A DNA stretch of 64,000 nucleotides from Chelativorans sp. Marseille-P2723 (GTDB taxonomy: Bacteria; Pseudomonadota; Alphaproteobacteria; Rhizobiales; Rhizobiaceae), in contig NZ_CADDWI010000008.1 of NCBI RefSeq assembly GCF_902809845.1, forward strand, positions 62,001-126,000. Reading direction: 5' to 3'. Below the pieces are notes generated by a model. It was given only the letters and a program-made list of their open reading frames with translations, had not been told where the DNA came from and did no database searches. The translations under genes were made by a program, and so were the position numbers. Below, piece by piece: positions 1 to 9,148 of this stretch (positions are counted from its first letter, which is position 1; each line of letters begins with the position of its first letter).

Positions 1-647
1 TTGGCGATTACATCATCCGTGCGGACGTGCTGGCCGATGACGGAAGTAGCGTCATTGCCCGAGCGGCTGTGCCCTTCGATCGCCGCGCGGGCGAACAGAT
101 TGCTGCCGTCGCCTCAGAAACGCTCACCGACACAGCGAATGAAGCGAATATGGAAGGCGCGGATGCGGTACGCCCGGCGGAAACATTGCCGGACGAGGAT
201 ACAGATGCTTCGGGAGCAGACGCATCCGCGGCTTCGCCGCTTCGAGAATCGCGGAAGGTCTTTGAAAATTCCGGTTCGGACGAGGTGTCAGGCGAAGGTG
301 GAACCGGGCAAAACATTGCCGCTGCTGGCAAGGAACCGGGCCGCAGCCAGGCGCCGGAAGGTGTCCAGGAAGTGGTTGCGCAGGCCCTGCAGCCTGCAGA
401 CGGGGCGGTGATCATCCGCCGGGGCGATACGCTCTGGCAGATTTCACGCCGCATCTACGGCCGCGGCGTTCGATATACCACCATCTATCTTGCCAATCAG
501 GAGCAGATACGTGATCCGGACCTCATCTGGCCGGGGCAGATCTTCAAGGTTCCTGAAGAAACGGATGCGGGAGAAAAGGCGAATCTCGAAGCTGTCAGCG
601 AGCAGGCCATCTCGCCAGAGGCCATCCTTGCTGATGAAGAGGAATAG
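1..647 (+). CDS. LysM domain protein, 3' part
   Basis: The frame is open from the left edge and the gene begins outside the window. About 215 residues are visible. The first 130 or so are acidic, Ala/Glu/Ser-rich and probably disordered. A single LysM domain follows, with RRGDTLWQISRRIYG near the middle and LIWPGQIFKVP at its end; this fold binds glycan such as peptidoglycan. A short acidic tail closes the protein. In rhizobia long proteins of this type with a C-terminal LysM are envelope-associated, but the N-terminus that would show a signal or anchor is missing. The role beyond peptidoglycan binding is unknown. Confidence 0.8.
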   Translation, partial: GDYIIRADVLADDGSSVIARAAVPFDRRAGEQIAAVASETLTDTANEANMEGADAVRPAETLPDEDTDASGADASAASPLRESRKVFENSGSDEVSGEGGTGQNIAAAGKEPGRSQAPEGVQEVVAQALQPADGAVIIRRGDTLWQISRRIYGRGVRYTTIYLANQEQIRDPDLIWPGQIFKVPEETDAGEKANLEAVSEQAISPEAILADEEE

Positions 648-760
648 GCGCCGGTATTGGCATGCGGCGCCACAGGCATCCTTCATCCGAGTTAGTACTA
701 GGGCAGGCATTCCAAAGCCGGCGCAATGTATGGCAGGCTACGGCGATTGCATGTTCCACA

Positions 761-823
761 TTGCCTTTTAACCCTGGAACCGTTGCAATCCCATCGTTCA
801 TCGTTTATCGGCGATGAACGATG
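761..823 (+). promoter_or_regulatory. arsR promoter and palindromic operator
   Basis: A perfect 12-bp inverted repeat occupies 792-803 and 812-823 with an 8-bp spacer. Its right arm runs into the ArsR start codon at 821. Just upstream lies a plausible sigma-70 promoter: TTGCCT at 761, a 17-bp gap, and TGCAAT at 784. Transcription would start near 796, inside the left arm, which is where an autoregulating ArsR repressor would bind. Use as an operator is inferred; the repeat itself is seen directly. The same palindrome in RNA could also form a hairpin over the start codon. Confidence 0.5.
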
Positions 824-1183
824 AATCCGCTCGTCAGAATTCACCAGTTAGATGGGCAAGCGCCTGCACGCTTCGCGCCAGACCGGATGGCGCGGCGGTT
901 TGCAGCGCTCGCGCATCCTGCCCGAGTTGAGATCCTGTGCCACCTTTCAGTTGCCGGGGCATGCTGCTGCAAGGATGTGGTGGGACAGATGCCTCTTGCC
1001 CAGTCTACCGTCTCCCAGCATCTGAAGGTTCTTGTGGAGGCCGGGCTGGTGCGCCTAACACCGGTCGGGCAATCTTCCCGCTACGAAATCAACCCTGTCG
1101 CTCTGCTGGAGATTGGTACAGCAGTCGACGATCTGCTTTCCCTCTGCGCGCCCGGCGCTGATAGCAACGACAATCGAGACTGA
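821..1183 (+). CDS. ArsR/SmtB family metal-responsive repressor
   Basis: This 120-residue winged-helix protein has the ArsR fold. FAALAHPARVEILCHL forms the first helices and AQSTVSQHLKVLVEAGLV the recognition helix. The segment GACCCKDVV, with Cys48-Cys49-Cys50, sits where arsenic-type sensors carry their CxC metal ligands, so a soft metal or thiol-reactive inducer is likely. Cys40 and Cys109 are further candidate ligands. The gene lies 3 bp upstream of an Atm1-type exporter, so it probably represses that operon and is released by the exported metal or its glutathione conjugate. The inducer cannot be told from sequence. Confidence 0.85.
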   Translation: MNPLVRIHQLDGQAPARFAPDRMARRFAALAHPARVEILCHLSVAGACCCKDVVGQMPLAQSTVSQHLKVLVEAGLVRLTPVGQSSRYEINPVALLEIGTAVDDLLSLCAPGADSNDNRD

Positions 1184-1186
1184 TCA

Positions 1187-3067
1187 TTGGCCCAGAAGAC
1201 CGTCTCCGCCGAATCCGGCGCCACCCTGCGCACGCTGCTCAATCTCTGGCCCTATATGTGGCCTTCCGACCGGCCAGACCTGAAGATGCGGGTGCTGCAG
1301 GCCAGCGCGTTCCTCGTTCTGGCGAAAGTGGTCCTCGTTCTTGTGCCCTATTTTTTCAAATGGGCAACGAACGTGCTTTCGGGCGAGGGTACGCCGCCAG
1401 CCTTTCTTCCGGCAGTTTTGGCCGGGCCTCTGATGCTGGTTGTCGCCTACAATTTGATGCGGGTTATACAGCTTGGCTTCAACCAGTTGCGCGATGCGCT
1501 TTTCGCCCGCGTCGGCCAGCATGCTGTCCGCCAACTCGCCTATCGCACCTTCGTGCACATGCACTCGCTTTCGCTGCGTTTTCACCTTGAGAGGAAGACG
1601 GGGGGACTTTCGCGCATCATCGAGCGCGGTACCAAGGGCATTGAAGCGATTGTGCGCTTCACGATGCTCAACACCTTGCCGACGATCCTCGAATTCGCGC
1701 TTTCGGCTGCAATTTTCGCCATCGCCTACGGCTGGATCTATGTCGCAATCATGGCCGTCACGGTCTGGCTCTATATCTGGTTCACCGTAAAGGCCAGTGA
1801 TTGGCGAATCACCATCCGTCGGGAAATGAACGAATCTGACACCGACGCGAACACCAAGGCGATCGATTCGCTGCTGAATTTTGAGACGGTGAAATATTTC
1901 AACAATGAGGCCATGGAGGCGCGCCGATTCGACCGATCCATGGCGCGCTATGAGGAAGCCGCGACCAAAACATGGACTTCGCTCGGCTGGCTGAATTTCG
2001 GCCAGGGCGTGATCTTCGGACTGGGCATGACGGCGGCGATGGCAATGTCCGCCTGGGAGGTAACGCAGGGCACGCAGACGGTGGGCGATTTCGTCTTCAT
2101 CAATGCGCTGCTGATGCAGCTTTCCATCCCGCTTAACTTCATCGGCTTCGTCTATCGCGAAATCCGCCAAGGTCTGACTGACATTGAGCAGATGTTCGAC
2201 CTGCTGGATGTGCCGCAGGAGGTGAAGGACAGGCCGGGCGCGAAACCGATTGAGGTTACGCAAGGCCATGTGCGTTTCGAGAACGTCTCCTTTGCTTATG
2301 ATGAAAACCGGCCGATCCTCAAGGGAGTAAGCTTTGAAATTCCTCCCGGAAAGACGGTGGCCGTCGTCGGTCCTTCAGGTGCGGGAAAGTCTACTATCTC
2401 GCGCCTCATCTTCCGATTCTATGACATTAACAAGGGCGCTATCCTGATCGACGGGCAGGATGTGCGTGACATCACCCAGGACAGCTTGCGCGCGGCAATT
2501 GGCATGGTGCCGCAGGACACTGTGCTCTTCAACGACACGATCCTCTACAACATCCGCTATGGCCGGCCTTCGGCGACGGAGAAAGAGGTGCACAGGGCTG
2601 CCGAACTTGCACAGATTGCCCCTTTCATCAAGAGCTTGCCAGATGGCTACAACACCATGGTCGGCGAGCGCGGCCTGAAGCTTTCAGGTGGCGAAAAGCA
2701 GCGCGTTGCCATTGCTCGCACCATCCTCAAGGCGCCGCCCATCCTCATCCTCGATGAGGCGACATCGGCGCTCGATACGCATACCGAGCAGGAGATTCAG
2801 GCGGCGCTCGATCTTGTGAGCCGCGACCGCACAACGCTGGTGATCGCCCATCGGCTTTCCACCGTCATCAGCGCGGACGAGATCATCGTTCTGAAAGAGG
2901 GCCAGATTGCTGAGCGTGGCACGCATCGCGCTCTCCTTTCGGCCAGGGGCCTTTATGCTGAGATGTGGAACCGGCAGCGAGAGGCAACCCGAGCCGAGGA
3001 ACGCTTGCGCCGCGCCCGCGAGACCGACGAGATGGGAGTGGTGGTGCGCAAGCGGCCGAGTTACTGA
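1187..3067 (+). CDS. Atm1-type ABC exporter (half transporter, membrane plus ATPase)
   Basis: The 626-residue protein has an N-terminal six-helix ABC exporter domain (about residues 30-330) and a C-terminal ATPase. The ATPase shows Walker [10 protein letters not shown] near residue 395, signature [10 protein letters not shown], Walker [13 protein letters not shown] and switch His in VIAHRLST. It resembles bacterial Atm1/HMT1 proteins, which export glutathione-linked metals or sulfur compounds. The TTG start follows the ArsR stop by 3 bp, so translation is probably coupled. The linkage to a Cys-rich ArsR supports metal or thiol-conjugate export over lipid A transport. The substrate is inferred. 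Confidence 0.85.
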   Translation: MAQKTVSAESGATLRTLLNLWPYMWPSDRPDLKMRVLQASAFLVLAKVVLVLVPYFFKWATNVLSGEGTPPAFLPAVLAGPLMLVVAYNLMRVIQLGFNQLRDALFARVGQHAVRQLAYRTFVHMHSLSLRFHLERKTGGLSRIIERGTKGIEAIVRFTMLNTLPTILEFALSAAIFAIAYGWIYVAIMAVTVWLYIWFTVKASDWRITIRREMNESDTDANTKAIDSLLNFETVKYFNNEAMEARRFDRSMARYEEAATKTWTSLGWLNFGQGVIFGLGMTAAMAMSAWEVTQGTQTVGDFVFINALLMQLSIPLNFIGFVYREIRQGLTDIEQMFDLLDVPQEVKDRPGAKPIEVTQGHVRFENVSFAYDENRPILKGVSFEIPPGKTVAVVGPSGAGKSTISRLIFRFYDINKGAILIDGQDVRDITQDSLRAAIGMVPQDTVLFNDTILYNIRYGRPSATEKEVHRAAELAQIAPFIKSLPDGYNTMVGERGLKLSGGEKQRVAIARTILKAPPILILDEATSALDTHTEQEIQAALDLVSRDRTTLVIAHRLSTVISADEIIVLKEGQIAERGTHRALLSARGLYAEMWNRQREATRAEERLRRARETDEMGVVVRKRPSY

Positions 3068-3180
3068 TCGCATCAGCCCGCTTGCGATTGCGCTTGCCAG
3101 AGGAAAGTGCCTCGTCTGCGTTGCAGATGGACGGGCTTTCCGTTACCAAGTCGCGCTTGCCAATGCAGGGCGGAGAACCG

Positions 3181-3876
3181 ATGAGCCTGGCTGAAACGAT
3201 TCGGAGCACGTTTGTGCCTATTCACCGCGAGGGTTATCGCTTCATCGCGATCTTTCTTGCTGCGTCCATCATCCTTGGCATCCTTTGGGAGCCGTTCTTC
3301 TGGATTGGCTTGCTCCTGACGGGATGGTGCGCGTATTTCTTCCGCGATCCGCCGCGTGTCACCCCGGTGGACGACCGGCTGGTAGTCTCGCCTGCTGATG
3401 GCGTAATCTCCTCGGTAGGGCCAGCGCTGCCGCCTCCGGAACTGGGGATCGACGGCGAGACGACCCGCATTTCCGTCTTCATGAATGTATTTTCCTGCCA
3501 TATCAATCGCGCCCCGGTGCGCGGGCGTATCTCGCTGATCGAGCACCGGCCTGGCCGCTTTCTCAATGCAGAGCTGGACAAGGCAAGCGAGGAGAACGAG
3601 CGCAACAGCCTCGTGATAGAAAGCCCGAACGGCCCTGTAGCGGTGGTGCAGATAGCGGGCCTCGTCGCCCGCCGTATCGTCTGCTGGGTCGAAGCACCGG
3701 AAGAAATCGCCGTGGGCGAGCGGTTTGGGCTGATCCGGTTCGGCTCGCGCGTGGACGTCTATCTGCCGGCGGAAGCGCGGCCGCGCGTGGCAGTCGGTCA
3801 GGTCGCCGTGGGCGGGGAGACAATCCTTGCCGAGTTTGGTAGTGATGCGCCTCCGCCCATCGTCCGGGTTTCCTGA
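3181..3876 (+). CDS. psd: Phosphatidylserine decarboxylase proenzyme
   Basis: Psd converts phosphatidylserine to phosphatidylethanolamine at the inner membrane. The 231-residue protein has two hydrophobic segments near the N-terminus (about 18-50), the family segment [13 protein letters not shown], and [15 protein letters not shown] around residue 100. The self-cleavage site is RFGSRVD near residues 187-193, where Gly-Ser cleavage forms the pyruvoyl group. An upstream in-frame extension exists, but the ATG at 3181 has a GGCGGAG ribosome site and matches the usual short alphaproteobacterial form. Its stop overlaps the pssA start as TGATG, giving a two-gene PE pathway operon. Confidence 0.93.
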   Translation: MSLAETIRSTFVPIHREGYRFIAIFLAASIILGILWEPFFWIGLLLTGWCAYFFRDPPRVTPVDDRLVVSPADGVISSVGPALPPPELGIDGETTRISVFMNVFSCHINRAPVRGRISLIEHRPGRFLNAELDKASEENERNSLVIESPNGPVAVVQIAGLVARRIVCWVEAPEEIAVGERFGLIRFGSRVDVYLPAEARPRVAVGQVAVGGETILAEFGSDAPPPIVRVS

Positions 3877-4694
3877 TGGCGGGGCCTTTCGCGCCTTTCG
3901 ATCAGCATGGCGGCGGCGGCCCGCGTATCCGCGAGATCCCGTTGCGCCTGATGGTGCCAAACATCATCACCGTCCTTGCTGTGTGCGCTGGCCTTACAGG
4001 CATCCGACTGGCATTCGAGAACGAGGTTGAAACGGCCGTGATCATGGTGCTGATTGCGGCCTTTCTGGATGCGGTGGACGGCCGCGTGGCGCGTGCCTTC
4101 AAGGCGACGTCGAAGTTCGGTGCCGAGATGGATTCGCTCGCCGACATCGTCAATTTTGGCGCGGCGCCTGCGCTGGTCCTTTATGCTTATATTCTTGACA
4201 AGGCAGGAGCGATCGGCTGGATTGCCGCCCTTCTTTTCGCCATTGCCTGCGTGCTGAGGCTGGCACGTTTCAACGTCATGCTGGAGGATGGCGGCCGGCC
4301 TGCCTGGCAGGCCGATTATTTCGTGGGCGTGCCGGCGCCTGCGGGAGCAGCGCTCGTCATGCTGCCAATTTACCTCGGCTTTCTCGGTTTTACCCCAGAT
4401 CGGGGAGTGGCCTTCGCCGCCTGTGCCTACACCGTGATCGTGGCCTTCCTGATGGTTAGCAGGCTGCCGGTATATTCCGGCAAGTCATCGGGAAGCCGCG
4501 TGCGTCGCGAACTGGTGATGCCGCTGATGCTGGGCGTAGTTTTCTATGTTCTGCTCCTGGTCAGCTATCCCTGGCAGACCATGACGGTATCGGCCTTCGC
4601 CTATATGGTCTTCCTCGTTTTTAGTGTGCGCGCTTATTCGTGCCGGGCGCAGAAGGAGGATGCTGCGACGGAAGATGGGGCCGGTTCCCTGTAA
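3876..4694 (+). CDS. pssA: CDP-diacylglycerol--serine O-phosphatidyltransferase
   Basis: PssA makes phosphatidylserine from CDP-diacylglycerol and serine, supplying Psd encoded just upstream. The CDP-alcohol phosphotransferase signature D-G-x2-A-R-x8-G-x3-D-x3-D is intact around residues 67-90 (DAVDGRVARAF, then GAEMDSLAD). Several hydrophobic membrane segments follow through residue 255. The 272-residue length is normal for the rhizobial membrane-bound type. The N-terminus carries a short glycine run (HGGGG). The start codon shares one base with the psd stop. Confidence 0.93.
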   Translation: MAGPFAPFDQHGGGGPRIREIPLRLMVPNIITVLAVCAGLTGIRLAFENEVETAVIMVLIAAFLDAVDGRVARAFKATSKFGAEMDSLADIVNFGAAPALVLYAYILDKAGAIGWIAALLFAIACVLRLARFNVMLEDGGRPAWQADYFVGVPAPAGAALVMLPIYLGFLGFTPDRGVAFAACAYTVIVAFLMVSRLPVYSGKSSGSRVRRELVMPLMLGVVFYVLLLVSYPWQTMTVSAFAYMVFLVFSVRAYSCRAQKEDAATEDGAGSL

Positions 4695-4838
4695 TATTGC
4701 AACAAGCTTGAAGCGCTCAGCGAATGGCTGCGCATTCACCGGTCAACGCTTCCTTGACTTTATGGCATCCTTGCAGGGGAAGGCGAACCGGCGCTCTGGG
4801 GACTACCCGCATTGGCGCTCACGTAAAAGGTAAGAAAG

Positions 4839-5564
4839 CTACGCGGCGAGCTGGTCGCCACCATCATCCTTCTCAATGCGGGCAAGCTGTCTGACAGTAA
4901 GCATTCGCTCGAAAAATACATCGGCACGCCTTGGCTGCTCGCCCCGTGCCATCGCTATCATCTCGGCAATCGTAAGCGGTTTGAGCGTGGCAATCCTGAG
5001 ACGCGGCAAAAGATGGCGGCCTTCCTTCCTTTCCAGAGCGAAGAAGGATTGACCAGCACCCTCAACATGGATCGGCACTATGCGTGCCTCGGCGTTTGAG
5101 GCAATGCGTGCTATGGCCCGGAACAGGCGGAAGGCCTTGGGGTCTGGAGACACGTTGTCGGGAAGATAAACAGCTAGGCGTCCACCTCCCTTGAGACGGC
5201 GCACCAGCCTGCGGCTGACAAAAATATGGCGTGCGTTGAAGACGATGGTTCGGGCAAGCGCGCGCCAGGGATCAAGCCACCAGGCCCTTGCGGAATCCTC
5301 GTCGAGAATGTGCAAGGTATCCTGTGGCAAAAGCGCAAGCATCAGAGCTGGCTCCAGCCGAGACTGGTGCCAGACTGCGTAGATAACGGGCGGTTCTGCC
5401 TTCCGCGCTTCCATAATGGGCCCGTCCTTGACGCGGAAGATGAGCTTCAGCGGCGCATAAAGGACGGCCTGATGAAGGCTGATGCCGAGCCTTACCATGC
5501 TGTAGGTGGCAAGAAGCAGCCAGAAAGCCAGAACCACGCAAAGGAGAGCGACGGCTGTTACCAT
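4839..5564 (-). CDS. PlsC-like lysophospholipid acyltransferase family protein
   Basis: The 241-residue protein begins with a strong transmembrane helix (about 3-27) and continues with a PlsC/LPLAT-type domain. VWHQSRLEP near residue 65 occupies the place of the catalytic HX4D motif, but reads HX4E here. VYLPDNVSPDP near residue 132 corresponds to the substrate-binding block usually written FPEG. Such proteins move acyl chains onto lysophospholipids or related lipids at the inner membrane. Its neighbours, pssA and psd, are on the opposite strand. The exact acceptor is unknown, and the Glu for Asp change makes activity less certain. Confidence 0.65.
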   Translation of the reverse strand: MVTAVALLCVVLAFWLLLATYSMVRLGISLHQAVLYAPLKLIFRVKDGPIMEARKAEPPVIYAVWHQSRLEPALMLALLPQDTLHILDEDSARAWWLDPWRALARTIVFNARHIFVSRRLVRRLKGGGRLAVYLPDNVSPDPKAFRLFRAIARIASNAEARIVPIHVEGAGQSFFALERKEGRHLLPRLRIATLKPLTIAEMIAMARGEQPRRADVFFERMLTVRQLARIEKDDGGDQLAA

Positions 5565-5742
5565 TCGGTATCTCTCCTCACCGGAAAATTCCTCGCCTTA
5601 TGTGGCTTATGTAAACAGGCAGCGGGCCATGCAGCCGTTGCTCAATCTGGGGCATCGCTTCGTTCCCGTACGGCTTCTTCTGGCCATTGCGGCTGCAGGG
5701 TAACGGAACGTTCGGCGAGGTCAATCGACTTTTCGCGCCGGC

Positions 5743-6489
5743 TTATTCAGGCATTTGATACCGCACGAAGCGCTTCTGCCTGACATCGAAAATAAGGCCG
5801 GTTTCGGTAAGCGCGGGGCTTGCCAGCGGCAGGATCTTCTCGGCCACCTCGGAGGGGTCGGGCAGGGTCTGCGGATCTTCTCCCGGGACGGCCTGTGCGC
5901 GCATTGCGGTGCGCGTGGCTCCGGGATTTACCGCATTGACCCTGAGCGGCATATTTTTCGTTTCGTCTGCCCAGGAGCGCACCATCGCCTCTACGGCCGC
6001 TTTGGATGCAGCGTAAGGCGCCCAGAACGCCCGGGCGGAGTGGGCGGCGCCCGATGACATGACGATAGCGCGGCCAGCATCGGAGGCACGCAGAAGCGGA
6101 TCAACGGATCGGATGAGCCGCCAGACCGAAGTGACGTTGATCGCCATCACTTTTTCGAAGACCCGTGCCTCGACATGGCCGATGGGCGAGATGACGCCGA
6201 GAATGCCGGCATTGGCGACCATGATGTCGAGCTTGCCCCAACGCTCGTGTATCGCACCCCCAAGGCGGTCGATACCTGCCATATCGGAAAGATCGAGCGG
6301 CACTAGGGTTGCTTCTCCGCCAAGCGCTTTGATCTCGTCGTCCAGTTCTTCCAGCCCACCAACGGTGCGCGCCACGGCAATGACATGGGCTCCTGCCGCT
6401 GCAAGGCCTTTCGCCAGAAAATAGCCGATGCCGCGCGATGCCCCGGTGACAAGGGCAGTACGGCCAGAAAGGTCGATAGAGCGGGACAT
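5743..6489 (-). CDS. SDR family NAD(P)-dependent oxidoreductase
   Basis: This 248-residue protein is a classical short-chain dehydrogenase. The cofactor site TGASRGIGYFLAKGL is at residues 15-30, NAG at about 92-94, the catalytic Ser is in VMSSGAAHS, and YAASK supplies the Tyr and Lys at about 158-162. The C-terminal PGATRTAMR closes the active site. The substrate cannot be deduced. It is transcribed away from the riboswitch-controlled exporter on its right and is separated from the acyltransferase gene by about 180 bp, in which I see no further gene. Confidence 0.85.
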   Translation of the reverse strand: MSRSIDLSGRTALVTGASRGIGYFLAKGLAAAGAHVIAVARTVGGLEELDDEIKALGGEATLVPLDLSDMAGIDRLGGAIHERWGKLDIMVANAGILGVISPIGHVEARVFEKVMAINVTSVWRLIRSVDPLLRASDAGRAIVMSSGAAHSARAFWAPYAASKAAVEAMVRSWADETKNMPLRVNAVNPGATRTAMRAQAVPGEDPQTLPDPSEVAEKILPLASPALTETGLIFDVRQKRFVRYQMPE

Positions 6490-6599
6490 GGATCTCTTCC
6501 AAAGTTCGTCGTTCTGGAGCTATTAGTACGAATTGCGTGCCAGAGGAACCCACAACAGCCTGCTTGCGGAAAGCAGGGCTAAGCTCTATAGCAGCGGCA

Positions 6600-6668
6600 G
6601 CGGGGACGACCCCGCAGGCTTCCAAAATGAGATGAGGACGACCTCATCGCCATCTGATGGAGAATCAG
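6600..6668 (+). promoter_or_regulatory. Guanidine-II (mini-ykkC) riboswitch with ribosome-site switch
   Basis: Two consecutive GC-rich hairpins each carry an ACGA tetraloop: 6600-6605 with 6610-6615 (6 bp), and 6631-6637 with 6642-6648 (7 bp). Paired hairpins with ACGR loops define the guanidine-II class, and the element directly precedes a guanidinium exporter gene. Downstream, 6654-6658 can pair with 6664-6668 around the ribosome site GGAGA. The 3' arm of the second hairpin can alternatively pair with 6656-6660. Ligand-stabilised hairpins would thus free the ribosome site and turn translation on. The switching model is inference; the hairpins and loops are seen. Confidence 0.88.
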
Positions 6669-6669
6669 C

Positions 6670-6987
6670 ATGGCCTGGATCGTGCTGTTTGTAGCAGGCC
6701 TGTTCGAGATTGGCTGGGCGCTTGGGCTGAAATATACTGAAGGTTTCACGCGGCTATGGCCGACTATAGCGACCATCATATTCATGATCGTCAGCCTGGC
6801 CCTTCTTGGAATCGCGTTGCGCTCCCTGCCTCTGGGCACGGCCTATGCAGTCTGGACTGGCATCGGGACCGTCGGTACCGTCATTCTTGGAATTTTCCTG
6901 TTCGGCGAGGCTGCGGATCTCCTCCGCCTGGGCTGCATCGGCCTCATAGTTACCGGCATCATCGGTCTAAGATTGATCACACCCTAG
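6670..6987 (+). CDS. gdx: Guanidinium exporter, SMR family (SugE/Gdx)
   Basis: A 105-residue small multidrug resistance-type protein with four transmembrane helices. The essential Glu lies in the first helix ([17 protein letters not shown], residue 13). The Gdx-type stretches [19 protein letters not shown] and [19 protein letters not shown] mark helices 3 and 4. Gdx proteins act as antiparallel dimers that export guanidinium in exchange for protons, formerly annotated SugE. The guanidine-II riboswitch immediately upstream makes this function nearly certain and predicts induction by guanidine. No second SMR gene follows. Confidence 0.93.
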   Translation: MAWIVLFVAGLFEIGWALGLKYTEGFTRLWPTIATIIFMIVSLALLGIALRSLPLGTAYAVWTGIGTVGTVILGIFLFGEAADLLRLGCIGLIVTGIIGLRLITP

Positions 6988-7016
6988 CCTAACCTTGTGC
7001 CGCGGTCGGCCGGAGC

Positions 7017-8492
7017 CTATTGCCCCCCGTTCGCGGCTAGCAAGGAGAGTTGGCGCACATTGTCGGTCCCGTTGTGATCGGTCAGTTCCGTCGGGTATTC
7101 TCCCGTGAAACAGGCGTCGCAGAACTGCGGCAACTCGTTATTGCGGGCAGCTTCGCCCACAGCGCGGTAAAGCCCGTCTATCGAAAGGAAGCCAAGCGAG
7201 TCGACGCGGATGAATTCCGCCATCTCCTCGACCGTCATCCGTGAAGCGAGCAGCTTTGCCTTCTGTGGTGTATCAACACCATAAAAGCAGGAGGCGCGCG
7301 TAGGCGGCGAGGCGATGCGCATGTGCACTTCGGCCGCGCCGGCTTCCCGCACCATCTGCACTATCTTCTGGCTTGTCGTGCCTCTGACGATGGAATCGTC
7401 CACCAGCACGACTCGCTTGCCCTCCAAAGACTTGCGGTTGGCGTTGTGCTTCAGCCTTACGCCCATATGGCGAATTGAGTCGGTTGGCTGAATAAAGGTT
7501 CGGCCGACATAGTGATTGCGGATGATGCCCAACTCGAAAGGCAGGTCGGCCGCCTGCGCGAATCCGATTGCGGCGGGGGTTCCGGAGTCGGGGACAGGGA
7601 CGACGATATCGGCATCCACCGGATTCTCGCGGGCAAGCTCGGCTCCAATCCTCTTGCGCACATCGTAGACATTGCGGCCTTCAAGGATGGAATCCGGCCT
7701 GGCGAAATAGATAAACTCGAAAATGCAGAAACGCTGGCTCGCGTTCTCGAAAGGGAAGAGGCTCTCGATGCTTTGTTCCGTTACGATCACCATTTCGCCG
7801 GGTTTGACGTCACGCACGAACCGGGCCCCGATGATGTCTAGAGCGCAGGTTTCCGAAGCAAAGATATAGGCCCCGTCCAGATCGCCGAGCACAAGAGGGC
7901 GAATCCCGAGCGGATCGCGGCAGCCTATCATTTTCTTGGAGGTCAAGGCGACTACGGAAAAGGCACCTTCGAGCTGCCGCACCGCATCAATAAAGCGTGA
8001 ATTGAGGTCCCGCTCCCGACTGGTCGCCACCAGATGCAGAATCGTCTCCGTATCGGAGGTCGAGGAGAAGATCGCACCTTCCTTTTGCAGGCGGCGCTGA
8101 ATGGTCATCGCATTGGTGATGTTGCCATTATGCGCAACGGCCAAGCCGCCATCTGCAAGCTCGGCGAAAAAGGGCTGCACATTGCGCAGACCGGATCCTC
8201 CGCTAGTGGAATAGCGCGTATGGCCGATGGCACGCGCGCCCTTCAACCGCTCCAGAACCGCGGGCTTTGTGAAAGTGTCGCCGATCAGCCCGATATGTCG
8301 TTCAACATGGAACTGGCTGCCGTCGAAGGAGACGATGCCGGCTGCCTCCTGGCCGCGATGCTGGAGCGCATGGAGGCCCAGCGTCGTGATTGCCGCCGCG
8401 TCCTGCCTGCCATAGATGCCGAATACGCCGCACTCATCATGAAAATGGTCGTCGGCTTCGCCCGAAAGGGGCAAATTCTCTTCACTAGCCAT
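7017..8492 (-). CDS. purF: Amidophosphoribosyltransferase
   Basis: PurF catalyses the first step of purine synthesis, making phosphoribosylamine from PRPP and glutamine. The 491-residue protein has a 20-residue propeptide before catalytic Cys21 in DECGVFGIYG, the glutaminase domain, and a PRPP site VVLVDDSIVRGTT. It is of the Bacillus type: cysteines in RFCIFEFIYFARPDS, RASCFYGVDTP and CDACFTGEYPTEL match the four iron-sulfur ligands. It lies 48 bp downstream of cvpA, the same order as in many proteobacteria, and is probably cotranscribed with it. Confidence 0.96.
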   Translation of the reverse strand: MASEENLPLSGEADDHFHDECGVFGIYGRQDAAAITTLGLHALQHRGQEAAGIVSFDGSQFHVERHIGLIGDTFTKPAVLERLKGARAIGHTRYSTSGGSGLRNVQPFFAELADGGLAVAHNGNITNAMTIQRRLQKEGAIFSSTSDTETILHLVATSRERDLNSRFIDAVRQLEGAFSVVALTSKKMIGCRDPLGIRPLVLGDLDGAYIFASETCALDIIGARFVRDVKPGEMVIVTEQSIESLFPFENASQRFCIFEFIYFARPDSILEGRNVYDVRKRIGAELARENPVDADIVVPVPDSGTPAAIGFAQAADLPFELGIIRNHYVGRTFIQPTDSIRHMGVRLKHNANRKSLEGKRVVLVDDSIVRGTTSQKIVQMVREAGAAEVHMRIASPPTRASCFYGVDTPQKAKLLASRMTVEEMAEFIRVDSLGFLSIDGLYRAVGEAARNNELPQFCDACFTGEYPTELTDHNGTDNVRQLSLLAANGGQ

Positions 8493-8540
8493 GCGGCCGC
8501 CTGTGTCCGTTAGTGTTGCGGCGGTCTTATCAGAACGCCG

Positions 8541-9080
8541 TCAGTTGGTCGTTTCCGCCTCTTGTCCGGCTCCCGATGACAGGCGGTCGAAGATGGAGCG
8601 CTCCGGATCATCGGGCAAGAGCCCCTGCAACCAGCTGCCAACACCTTCAAGAAGGGGGCGCGACTTCGCCTCGGAGATCCAGCTCGGCGGGTTCGAGGCA
8701 AGAAGCCAGTTGAGAAACAAGAGCGCTACCGCAACCACCAGTATGCCACGCGCCGCACCATAGAGGAACCCCAGCGTGCGGTCGAGCGCCCCGATCCGCG
8801 AATCGACGATGAAGTCTGCCATCTTCATGGTGATGATGGTGACGATAACCAGCACCACCAGGAATACGGCTGCCGCCGAGACGATTAGAGCAACGGTTGC
8901 GTTACCTATGTGGGGTGTGACGTAGGGCAGCACCACCGGATAGAGGAAATATGCCGCAAAAGCCGCAACAATCCAGGACGCGATCGAAAGAATCTCACGC
9001 GAAAAGCCGCGCACCATGGCCAGCATCGCCGAAACGAGCGTGAAGCCGACGAGGATGCCGTCAAGCAGTGTGATTGGCAT
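8541..9080 (-). CDS. cvpA: CvpA family membrane protein
   Basis: The 179-residue protein has four predicted transmembrane helices within residues 1-130 and the family pattern MVRGFSREILSIASWIVAAF. The C-terminus is soluble. CvpA was named for colicin V production; its molecular role is unresolved, with links to envelope homeostasis in other proteobacteria. It sits between radA and purF on the same strand, with gaps of about 70 and 50 bp, so it is likely part of one long transcript. Confidence 0.9.
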   Translation of the reverse strand: MPITLLDGILVGFTLVSAMLAMVRGFSREILSIASWIVAAFAAYFLYPVVLPYVTPHIGNATVALIVSAAAVFLVVLVIVTIITMKMADFIVDSRIGALDRTLGFLYGAARGILVVAVALLFLNWLLASNPPSWISEAKSRPLLEGVGSWLQGLLPDDPERSIFDRLSSGAGQEAETTN

Positions 9081-9148
9081 TGTAACCCCAACGTCTTGGT
9101 AAGGCTGGTTGCCTTCGTACCACTCCCGGGCGGTCGTGCCGCCAAACT

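Noticed and set aside
1184-2269. 361-codon minus-strand open frame opposite the Atm1-type exporter
   Set aside because: It is a shadow of the real gene in GC-rich DNA, His/Arg/Gln-rich with no domain, and the plus strand encodes a complete ABC transporter.
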